Below are positions 1-5,151 of a stretch of 6,888 bases of DNA, in pieces. This DNA comes from JBBSVE01 sp038233815 (GTDB taxonomy: Bacteria > Pseudomonadota > Alphaproteobacteria > Rhodobacterales > Rhodobacteraceae): positions 1-6,888 of the forward strand of contig JBBSVE010000157.1 of the NCBI GenBank assembly GCA_038233815.1, read 5' to 3'. Under the pieces are notes generated by a model, which searched no databases, was not told where the DNA came from, and was given only the letters and a program-made list of their open reading frames with translations. The position numbers and the translations under genes were made by a program. Within the stretch, counting starts at the first letter, position 1, and the number at the start of each line of letters is the position of its first letter.

Positions 1-322
1 CCCAGAGCACCGGCGGCGCATCCGCGAGTGCGCGCAAAGCGGCGGGATAGGTGTCCTCCGCTAGACAAATCAGCGCGGCACCCGCCGTCCGGCCCAGCCG
101 CATCTCGTGCTCTGCCACGCCCACGGGGCAGATGGTGTAACGCTCCACCCCCGCGCGGGCGGCGATGTCGGGCAATGCCTGCAGCGCCGCGCGGGCCGAG
201 CCGTGATCCTCCAGCAGCCGCCGGAAGGTCACCGCCCCGACCCTGCGCGACCGGATCAGGCGCAGCCAGTCGAGCCGGGTCGCATCGTCCAGCCGCGTCC
301 CGTCCTGCCCCGAATCAAGCAT
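1..322 (-). CDS. dprA: DNA-processing protein DprA (Smf), N-terminal part, cut by window edge
   Basis: DprA binds single-stranded DNA and loads RecA during natural transformation in the cytoplasm. Read on the minus strand from the ATG at 322-320, the frame stays open to the window edge and gives 107 residues, about a third of a normal DprA. Visible family features are the N-terminal helical region (LDWLRLIRSRRVGAVTFRRL, residues 17-36), followed by the Y/I-rich linker and the block around residues 89-107 (EDTYPAALRALADAPPVLW), which matches the 'D..YP..L....D.P.VL' signature leading into the Rossmann fold. An in-frame TAA lies upstream and no other ATG, GTG or TTG falls between it and this ATG, so the start is well fixed. 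The ribosome site is weak (AGGG only 2 bases ahead). The gene is divergent from the TerB gene. The Rossmann fold and C-terminal domain lie outside the window. Confidence 0.88.
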   Translation of the reverse strand, partial: MLDSGQDGTRLDDATRLDWLRLIRSRRVGAVTFRRLLEDHGSARAALQALPDIAARAGVERYTICPVGVAEHEMRLGRTAGAALICLAEDTYPAALRALADAPPVLW

Positions 323-425
323 CGCCCTGTCGCCCCCCGTCCCGATCGCCGGTTGAGCATCGACACCGGTGCGTTAACGAAGCATGAAGACGGGCCCGCC
401 CCGGAAAATTAGACGCCCCACCCGA

Positions 426-454
426 TTGGCAGCGGCGCGATCACCGCCTATATC
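426..454 (+). promoter_or_regulatory. Predicted sigma70-type promoter of the TerB gene, possibly giving a leaderless mRNA
   Basis: TTGGCA (426-431) and TATATC (449-454) are separated by exactly 17 bases. They match the housekeeping -35 and -10 consensus at 5/6 and 4/6 positions. Transcription would be expected to begin about 7 bases after the -10 element, at about 461-462, which is the A of the ATG at 462. No Shine-Dalgarno sequence precedes that ATG, so a leaderless transcript is plausible. This is a reading of the sequence by eye; no start site has been mapped. Confidence 0.42.
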
Positions 455-461
455 GTGGCCC

Positions 462-899
462 ATGTTCGAATCCCTTCTCCGAAATCTCGGCACCTCCGCG
501 CCCGAGCGTCTGCCGGACCCCGAGGCGCGGCTGGCGCTTGCGGCGCTGCTGGTGCGCATCGCGCGCGCCGACGGTCATTTCGATCCGGCGGAGGCGGCGC
601 GCATCGACCGCGTGCTGGCCCGCAGGCACGGCATCGCTCCCGACGCCGCCCGCGCGCTGCGCGCCGAGGCGGAGCAACTGGAGGCGCAGGCCCCCGACAC
701 GGTCCGCTTCACCCGCGCGATCAAGGAGGCGGTTCCGGTCGCGGACCGCGCCGATCTTTTGCAGGCGATGTGGTGGGTGGCGCTCGCCGACCATTCGCGT
801 GACGCCGAGGAAGATCAGGTGATGCGGCTGGTGACGAACCTGCTGGGGCTGACCGATGTGGAATCCGCACAGGCCCGTCAGCGCGCCGAAGCGGAGTGA
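462..899 (+). CDS. TerB-family tellurite-resistance-like protein (COG4103 type)
   Basis: This is a small soluble, mostly helical cytoplasmic protein of 145 residues with no signal peptide or membrane segment. It has the internal two-fold repeat of TerB-like domains: an acidic turn ARADGHFDPAEAARI (residues 34-48) and a second one ALADHSRDAEEDQVMRL (107-123). The aspartates and glutamates at 37, 41, 44 and at 110, 114, 116-118 could bind a metal ion, as known for TerB. The molecular role of this single-domain family is not established, and the 'tellurite' name comes only from homology. I chose the ATG at 462 because MFESLLRNLG is a typical start for this family. The longer in-frame start at 384 would add 26 Arg/Pro-rich residues that look like non-coding sequence and would lie upstream of the predicted promoter. 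The stop overlaps the next gene by 4 bases (GTGA), so the two are probably translated together. Confidence 0.82.
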   Translation: MFESLLRNLGTSAPERLPDPEARLALAALLVRIARADGHFDPAEAARIDRVLARRHGIAPDAARALRAEAEQLEAQAPDTVRFTRAIKEAVPVADRADLLQAMWWVALADHSRDAEEDQVMRLVTNLLGLTDVESAQARQRAEAE

Positions 900-1654
900 T
901 CGCGTCCCTTCCGATGTATGGCTGGGGTGACGCGGAGGAACCCAGCGGCCGGCTCTGGTCGGAGATCCGCGACAGGCTCCGGGACGCCGGCATCGACGCG
1001 CCGGACGCGTTGACCTGGCCGGAGGATCTCGCGTCGCACTGGACTGCGCCGGATCTGCTCCTGTCGCACGCCTGCGGGATGCCCTATCGCACGCGCCTCC
1101 ATACCTGTGTGACGCTCGTAGGGGCCAGCGACTGCGGGCTGGAGGGGTGCCCCCCCGGTCACTACCGCAGCCTTTTCGTCGCGCACAAGGACGATCCGCG
1201 GCGCGACATCGCGGCCTTCGATGGCGCGGTGCTGGCCTATAATTCGCGCGACTCCCAATCGGGCTGGAGCGCACCCCTGGCGGAGGCGGCGCGGCTCGGC
1301 CTGACCCTCCGACCCGAAGTCGAGACCGGCGCGCATCGGCAATCGCTGGTCGCCGTGGCCTCCGGGCGCGCCGACCTTGCCGCGATCGACGCCGCGACCT
1401 GGCGCATGTGCGCGCGACAGGTGCCTGTCGCCGCCCTCCTCCGCATCGTGGGTGCCACTGCGCCGACCCCCGGTTTGCCGTTCATCACAGCGTTCCCGTC
1501 GCTAAAGCCGCAGCTCTTCGCGGCAATCCGGGACAGCCTCGCGGATCTGGGACCGGATGACCGCGCGACGCTTGCGGTGAAGGGGATCGTGGCCCTGAGT
1601 GCGGCGGACTATCTGGCCGTGCCCGACGCGCCTGTTCCGGCCGAAGCCCTGTAG
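896..1654 (+). CDS. PhnD-type (phosphate/phosphonate-binding-like) protein without signal peptide
   Basis: The 252-residue product resembles the periplasmic ligand-binding component of phosphonate/phosphite ABC transporters (PhnD-like domain, PF12974). Family-like segments are SHACGMPYRTRLHTCVTLVG (57-76), GCPPGHYRSLFVAHKDDP (84-101), the NSRDSQSGW turn (116-124) and TGAHRQSLVAVASGRADLAA (144-163). In PhnD proteins, equivalents of the last two line the ligand pocket. No signal peptide or lipobox is present and no transporter permease or ATPase is next to it, so a classical transport role is doubtful; a cytoplasmic ligand sensor or binder is an inference. Five cysteines (60, 71, 80, 85, 172) are unusual for this fold. 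The start is GTG at 896, overlapping the TerB stop (GTGA). The residues MIASLPMY after it are family-like, while the ATG at 914 lacks a ribosome site and would trim them. It is probably co-transcribed with the TerB gene; the downstream gene begins after a 65-base gap. Confidence 0.78.
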   Translation: MIASLPMYGWGDAEEPSGRLWSEIRDRLRDAGIDAPDALTWPEDLASHWTAPDLLLSHACGMPYRTRLHTCVTLVGASDCGLEGCPPGHYRSLFVAHKDDPRRDIAAFDGAVLAYNSRDSQSGWSAPLAEAARLGLTLRPEVETGAHRQSLVAVASGRADLAAIDAATWRMCARQVPVAALLRIVGATAPTPGLPFITAFPSLKPQLFAAIRDSLADLGPDDRATLAVKGIVALSAADYLAVPDAPVPAEAL

Positions 1655-1677
1655 GCGTTGTTATTCCCGCCCTTTTC

Positions 1678-1701
1678 GGCGACAGTCGCCCGCGTCGCGA
1701 C
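1678..1701. repeat. Two adjacent inverted repeats in the gap before GS-A (possible operator)
   Basis: GGCGAC-A-GTCGCC (1678-1690) is a perfect 6+6 inverted repeat around one base, and the perfect palindrome GTCGCGAC (1694-1701) follows 3 bases later. The GTCGC/GCGAC word therefore occurs four times in 24 bases. The pair ends 18 bases before the ATG of the glutamine-synthetase-like gene, where a repressor site would act. A hairpin with a one-base loop is unlikely to form as drawn and no U-tract follows, so a terminator is not favoured. High GC content makes short palindromes fairly common, so function is uncertain. Confidence 0.35.
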
Positions 1702-1719
1702 ATGGTATCGGGTGAATGA

Positions 1720-3057
1720 ATGAAAGACTGGCTCCGCAAGCACCCCGAGGTGCGCACAATCCGCGTGGCCGCAGCCGACCTCAACGGTCAGGCGCGCGGC
1801 AAACGGATCCCCGCGCGCTTTGCCGACAAGGTGGTGAAGGACGGCACCCGGTTTCCCTTCTCGGTCCTCAACCTCGACATCTGGGGCGAGGATATCGACG
1901 ACAGCCCGCTGGTCTATGAGGAAGGCGACATGGACGGCGTTTTGAAGCCCACCGAACGGGGCTTCATGCCGATGCCGTGGCTGGAGGCGCCGACGGCCCT
2001 GCTCCCGATCTGGATGTTCCGCGAGAATGGCCAGCCCTACGACGGCGATCCCCGACAGGCGCTGGCAGCCGTGGTCGCGCGCTACAAGGCGCGCGGCCTG
2101 ACGCCGGTATGCGCGATGGAGCTGGAGTTTTTCCTCATCGACGACAGCGGCAAGACGCTGCAAGTGCCGCCCTCGCCACGGTCCCAAAAGCGACGGAAGG
2201 CGGCGGAGACGCTGTCGATCCGCGCGCTGGACGCGTTCGACACGTTCTTCACCGATCTCTACGACGCGTGCGAGGCGATGGACATTCCCGCCGACACCTC
2301 GACGTCGGAAACGGGCCTCGGCCAGTTCGAGGTCAACCTGATGCATTCCGACGACGCGCTGCGTGCGGCCGACGATGCGTGGCTCTTCAAGATGCTGGTG
2401 AAGGGGCTTGCGCGGCGGCACGGCTTTGCGGCCTCCTTCATGGCCAAGCCCTACCCGGAATATTCCGGCTCGGGGCTGCATACCCATTTCTCGGTGCTGG
2501 ATGCAGAGGGCGAGAACATCTTCGACAGCGGCGGCCCCAAGGGCACGGCGGCACTGCGCCATGCAGTGGCGGGCTGCCTGTCGGCGATGCACGACTCGAC
2601 GCTGCTTTTCGCGCCCCATGCCAACAGCTACGACCGGCTGGTGCCCGACGCTCATGCCCCCACGACCGTCTGCTGGGGTTATGAGAACCGCACCGCCGCG
2701 ATCCGCATCCCGGCCGGCGCCTCCTCCGCCCGGCGGATCGAGCATCGCGTGGCGGGCGGCGACGTGAACCCCTATCTGATGCTCGCCGTGATCCTCGGCG
2801 CGGCCCTGATCGGCATCGAGGAGGGGCGCGACCCGCCGCAGCCGATTACCGGGAATGCCTACACCGTCGACGGCCTGCCGCAGATCGAGACGACATGGGC
2901 CGGGGCCATCGACGCGTTCGAGCAGAGCGAGGCGATGCCGCGCATCTTCTCGCGCGATCTGATCCGCAACCTCGTGCTGACCAAGCGGCAGGAACTGCAC
3001 TATCTGGCGGAGCTGAGCGCGGAGGAGCAGGTCGAACTTTATCTCGACACCGTTTAG
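1720..3057 (+). CDS. Glutamine-synthetase-like gamma-glutamylamine ligase (GS-A)
   Basis: This is a 445-residue type I glutamine synthetase fold protein, the usual length for the PuuA/GlnA-like branch, which joins the gamma-carboxyl of glutamate to an amine using ATP. Catalytic-core residues are present: E134 and E136 (MELEFF), E197 and E204 (SETGLGQFEVNL), H254 (SGLHTHFSV), R324 and R329 (ENRTAAIRIP), and E341/R343 (RRIEHR) before the NPYL motif. The N-terminal beta-grasp part is residues 1 to about 95. At the place of the ammonium-site glutamate (E327 in Salmonella GlnA, in GYEAP) it has H312 (DAHAP), and the DGSS loop with D50 is missing. The tyrosine adenylylation segment of GlnA is not recognisable. 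Ammonia is therefore an unlikely substrate; the real amine is unknown. The ATG at 1720 is preceded directly by an in-frame TGA, and GGTGA at 1711-1715 is a ribosome site. The glycosyltransferase gene follows after 12 bases. Confidence 0.88.
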   Translation: MKDWLRKHPEVRTIRVAAADLNGQARGKRIPARFADKVVKDGTRFPFSVLNLDIWGEDIDDSPLVYEEGDMDGVLKPTERGFMPMPWLEAPTALLPIWMFRENGQPYDGDPRQALAAVVARYKARGLTPVCAMELEFFLIDDSGKTLQVPPSPRSQKRRKAAETLSIRALDAFDTFFTDLYDACEAMDIPADTSTSETGLGQFEVNLMHSDDALRAADDAWLFKMLVKGLARRHGFAASFMAKPYPEYSGSGLHTHFSVLDAEGENIFDSGGPKGTAALRHAVAGCLSAMHDSTLLFAPHANSYDRLVPDAHAPTTVCWGYENRTAAIRIPAGASSARRIEHRVAGGDVNPYLMLAVILGAALIGIEEGRDPPQPITGNAYTVDGLPQIETTWAGAIDAFEQSEAMPRIFSRDLIRNLVLTKRQELHYLAELSAEEQVELYLDTV

Positions 3058-3069
3058 GGTCATGCGCTG

Positions 3070-3996
3070 ATGACAGCCCCGGTCCATGCTATCGCACTCT
3101 GTTGCGACGCTGCGTTCCTGCCTTATGCCGCGTTCCTTGCGGACCAGATCGCCAATGAACACCCCGACCGGGACTTCGACATCCTGATCGCGTCGGCCAA
3201 TCCTCTGGTGCTGCCCGGCGCGCTGAAGGACAAGGGCGTGCGGTTCCTGCCTCTCGATCCCGGCCCGGCGCTGGAGGGGTTGCGGATCCGGCACCTGCCG
3301 CCCAGCACCTACCTCAGGCTCTGGCTTGCCGATGCGCTGGCGGACCGCTACGCGCGTGTGCTCTATCTCGACGCGGACATGTTCCTTGGGGGCGGCGATC
3401 TGGGCGCGCTGCTGCGCGCCGACATGAAGGGGCGCCCGCTGGCCGCCGTGCGCGACATGCAGCAATGGCTGCGCCCGGCCAAGCACATCCGCGATTTCCG
3501 CATCGCGGGTCTGCCGGCAGCCCCCTATTTCAACGGCGGGCTGGAGCTGTTTGATACCCGCTTCTTCCGGCGCGAGGATCTGCTGGACCGCTGCCTCACC
3601 TTCGCTGCCGCGAAACCCGAGGCGCTGACTCATCACGACCAGTCGCTTCTGAATTGCGTCCTGCATGGCAACTGGACAGAGCTCAGCCCGCTCTGGAACT
3701 GGCAATGGGCCGGGAAACGCCCGATCTGGGGGCTGACGGAGCCGATCCGCCTCGCCCACCATGCCGGTGTGACGAAACCGTGGAGCGATCCGCGCGGCCT
3801 CTGCCCGCCGCGCTATCTGATGGCGATGGCGCCGTTCCTCGCCCGCCACTTCCCCGACGCACCGCGCGGTCCGATCAGCCCCCCTGCCCTGCGTGGTGGC
3901 GGTTTCCTGTCCGCCGCTGCCGAGCATGTCCTGATCGCGCCCCGGATCCGGCGCTACGTCGATCGCTTCGAGACGCCGCTGCACACGATCGCCTGA
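3070..3996 (+). CDS. Glycosyltransferase family 8 protein
   Basis: This is a 308-residue GT-A fold enzyme of the GT8 family, which transfers a sugar from a nucleotide-sugar donor with retention of configuration and includes the lipopolysaccharide galactosyl/glucosyltransferases. Motifs in order are LPPSTYLRLWLADAL (76-90), the metal-binding DxD in VLYLDADMF (97-105; D101 and D103), PYFNGGLELFD (152-162), HHDQSLLN (188-195) and the late metal/donor motif HHAGVTKPW (230-238). No signal peptide or membrane helix is evident, so it probably acts at the cytoplasmic face of the inner membrane on an envelope glycan. Acceptor and donor cannot be deduced. The ATG at 3070 is 12 bases after the GS-A stop, with AGGG (3056-3059) overlapping that stop, suggesting one mRNA. 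No other envelope-sugar gene is nearby, so the pairing with a glutamine-synthetase-like gene is unexplained. The stop lies 15 bases from the end of the convergent DUF3775 gene. Confidence 0.87.
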   Translation: MTAPVHAIALCCDAAFLPYAAFLADQIANEHPDRDFDILIASANPLVLPGALKDKGVRFLPLDPGPALEGLRIRHLPPSTYLRLWLADALADRYARVLYLDADMFLGGGDLGALLRADMKGRPLAAVRDMQQWLRPAKHIRDFRIAGLPAAPYFNGGLELFDTRFFRREDLLDRCLTFAAAKPEALTHHDQSLLNCVLHGNWTELSPLWNWQWAGKRPIWGLTEPIRLAHHAGVTKPWSDPRGLCPPRYLMAMAPFLARHFPDAPRGPISPPALRGGGFLSAAAEHVLIAPRIRRYVDRFETPLHTIA

Positions 3997-4011
3997 CGCA
4001 GAACACCGTCG

Positions 4012-4344
4012 TCAGAGGAGATCCTCCTCCTCCCCGTCCACATCGACGCCCAGCGCGTCGAGGCCCGCCTCGAGGTTCTCGGCCAGATGCGGCATTCCCA
4101 TCAGATAATCCGCCGTGGTTACCGTGCGCTCCGCCATCGCGGCCCGCACGGCGCCGTCGTAGTCGGCCACCTCGAACGCCTCCCGGCCGACCCACGCGAT
4201 TGCGGTCAGATGCGCCTTTTCGTCGTCATTCATGGCGTCGATGAACGCGTGCAATTCCAGTTCCGCCGAACGCGGTCCGCCCTGCTGCTCCCTCTCGCGG
4301 GCGAGGAACACCACCTGCACGACCTTGCTGGCACTGATTTCCAT
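4012..4344 (-). CDS. DUF3775 domain-containing protein
   Basis: This is a 110-residue acidic cytoplasmic protein of unknown function. It follows the DUF3775 pattern: an N-terminal KVVQVVFLARERE helix (7-19), then LHAFIDAMNDDEKAHLTAIA (31-50), WVGREAF (51-57), TTADYLMGMPHLAENLEAGL (76-95) and a Glu/Asp-rich tail (DGEEEDLL). The frame extends upstream to 4425, but I chose the ATG at 4344-4342. AAGGA (minus strand, 4357-4353) lies 8 bases ahead of it, and MEIS...KV is the family-like beginning. ATGs at 4362, 4353 and 4350 are in frame and would add 2 to 6 residues; the one at 4350 is a reasonable alternative. The 21 residues before 4362 look like translated intergenic DNA. It runs convergently into the glycosyltransferase and divergently from the amidotransferase, so it is its own transcription unit. 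No link to amine metabolism is visible. Confidence 0.77.
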   Translation of the reverse strand: MEISASKVVQVVFLAREREQQGGPRSAELELHAFIDAMNDDEKAHLTAIAWVGREAFEVADYDGAVRAAMAERTVTTADYLMGMPHLAENLEAGLDALGVDVDGEEEDLL

Positions 4345-4352
4345 CGACATCA

Positions 4353-4357
4353 TCCTT
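4353..4357 (-). promoter_or_regulatory. Ribosome binding site deciding the DUF3775 start
   Basis: AAGGA on the minus strand stands 8 bases before the ATG at 4344-4342. It overlaps the ATG at 4353 and is within 2 bases of the one at 4350, so the 4344 start has the best spacing. Confidence 0.5.
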
Positions 4358-4436
4358 TTCATTCCCGGTTTGGCCACCGTCCGAGCCCTCTTGCCGCCGG
4401 TCGCGGCCAGAGGGTAGGTTGGCACGAACAGCGGTC

Positions 4437-4441
4437 AAAGG
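4437..4441 (+). promoter_or_regulatory. Ribosome binding site of the amidotransferase gene
   Basis: AAAGG stands 8 bases before the ATG at 4450. It supports that start over the much longer open frame, which extends back to 4087 through the DUF3775 gene. Confidence 0.6.
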
Positions 4442-4449
4442 CGAACGTC

Positions 4450-5151
4450 ATGCGCATCGGCATTCTCGAGACCGGCCACGTGCCCGATGCGCTGCTGCCC
4501 GAGAACGGCACCTACCCCGCGATGTTCGAGCGGCTGCTGGACGGTCACGGTTTCACGTTCCGCACTTGGCACGTGGCCGACATGGACCTGCCCCCGGATA
4601 TTCACGCCGCTGACGGCTGGCTCATCACCGGCTCGCGTCACGGCGCCTACGAGGATCACCCCTTCATCCCGCCGCTGGAACGTTTCATCCGCGACGCCTA
4701 CGCGGCCCATGTGCCGGTCGTGGGCATCTGTTTCGGCCACCAGATCATGGCGCAGGCGATGGGCGGACGGGTGGAGAAGTTCGCGGGCGGCTGGGTCGTC
4801 GGCGCTACCGACTACGATTTCGACGGGACGGGCCTGACGCTCAACGCATGGCATCAGGATCAGGTGACGCGGGTGCCCGACACGGCGCGCGTTGTCGCCA
4901 CGTCGGCCTATTGCGAGACGGCGGCGCTGCTTTACGGCGACCGCATGTTCTCGGTCCAGCCGCACCCGGAGTTCGGGCCGGGCTACGTCAAGGGCCTGAT
5001 CGAGGTCCGCGCCCCCGGCGTGGTCCCAGAGCCCGTGCTGGAGCGCGCCCGCGCGCGCCTCGGCGACCCGCTCGACACGGACGGGATGGCGGGCCGGATC
5101 GCCGCGTTCTTCGCGCAAGCCCACGCCCCGGCGCAAAAGACCCCCGCATGA
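4450..5151 (+). CDS. Class I glutamine amidotransferase-like hydrolase
   Basis: The 233-residue protein carries a single class I glutamine amidotransferase domain (PF00117, GMP-synthase-glutaminase-like) and no synthetase partner domain. The nucleophile elbow is VGICFGHQIMA (91-101) with C94; the other triad members are H172 and E174 in VQPHPEF (169-175). ITGSRHGAYED (59-69) is the oxyanion-side loop. In context, with a gamma-glutamylamine ligase and an amine oxidase in the same operon, it probably hydrolyses a gamma-glutamyl amide, the job PuuD does in E. coli. It lacks the look of PuuD (peptidase C26 family), so it would be an analogue rather than an orthologue. Alternatively it could supply ammonia from glutamine. 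The ATG at 4450 has AAAGG 8 bases ahead. The stop overlaps the start of GS-B by 4 bases (ATGA), implying coupled translation and roughly balanced amounts. Confidence 0.85.
   Translation: MRIGILETGHVPDALLPENGTYPAMFERLLDGHGFTFRTWHVADMDLPPDIHAADGWLITGSRHGAYEDHPFIPPLERFIRDAYAAHVPVVGICFGHQIMAQAMGGRVEKFAGGWVVGATDYDFDGTGLTLNAWHQDQVTRVPDTARVVATSAYCETAALLYGDRMFSVQPHPEFGPGYVKGLIEVRAPGVVPEPVLERARARLGDPLDTDGMAGRIAAFFAQAHAPAQKTPA

Larger units (their letters stand above)
4345..4449. promoter_or_regulatory. Divergent intergenic region between DUF3775 and the amidotransferase operon
   Basis: These 105 bases must hold the promoters for both directions. On the minus strand, TTGACC (4438-4433) and TACCCT (4416-4411) are 16 bases apart, matching -35 at 5/6 and -10 at 3/6, a candidate for DUF3775. 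On the plus strand, TTGCCG (4391-4396) and TAGGTT (4415-4420) are 18 bases apart, a weaker candidate for the amidotransferase operon. The two -10 elements overlap, so the promoters would compete. GCCGC-CGGTC-GCGGC (4393-4407) is a 5-base inverted repeat inside the plus-strand candidate and could be a regulator site. All of this is by eye and tentative. Confidence 0.35.

Noticed and set aside
372..379. CGTTAACG palindrome in the dprA-TerB intergenic gap
   Set aside because: It is only 8 bases with no repeat partner; chance is sufficient and no promoter for dprA could be placed convincingly around it.
384..461. Longer start for the TerB-like gene adding 26 residues
   Set aside because: The added residues are Arg/Pro-rich, there is no ribosome site, and a good promoter (426-454) lies inside the extension.
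1609..3984. Very long open frame (791 codons) on the minus strand across GS-A and the glycosyltransferase
   Set aside because: It lies opposite two genes with clear catalytic motifs, its translation is Arg/Gln/His-rich low-complexity with no recognisable domain, and long antisense frames are common in GC-rich DNA with G/C third positions.
3997..4011. Possible terminator between the glycosyltransferase and DUF3775
   Set aside because: The 15-base gap allows only a 4-base stem (GACG/CGTC) with no U-tract.
4419..4436. Sigma54 (-24/-12) promoter for the amidotransferase operon, suggested by a perfect TTGGCACG at 4419-4426
   Set aside because: At the required distance the -12 element should read TTGC; the sequence there is GCGG, and the nearest GC is two bases too close. 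Only the -24 half fits.
4087..4449. Upstream extension of the amidotransferase frame
   Set aside because: It would overlap the DUF3775 gene on the other strand, and a good ribosome site fixes the start at 4450.
4848..5147. Upstream extension of GS-B by 100 codons
   Set aside because: It overlaps the amidotransferase catalytic region in another frame and is Arg/Pro/Gly-rich shadow sequence; the ATGA junction at 5148 is the natural start.
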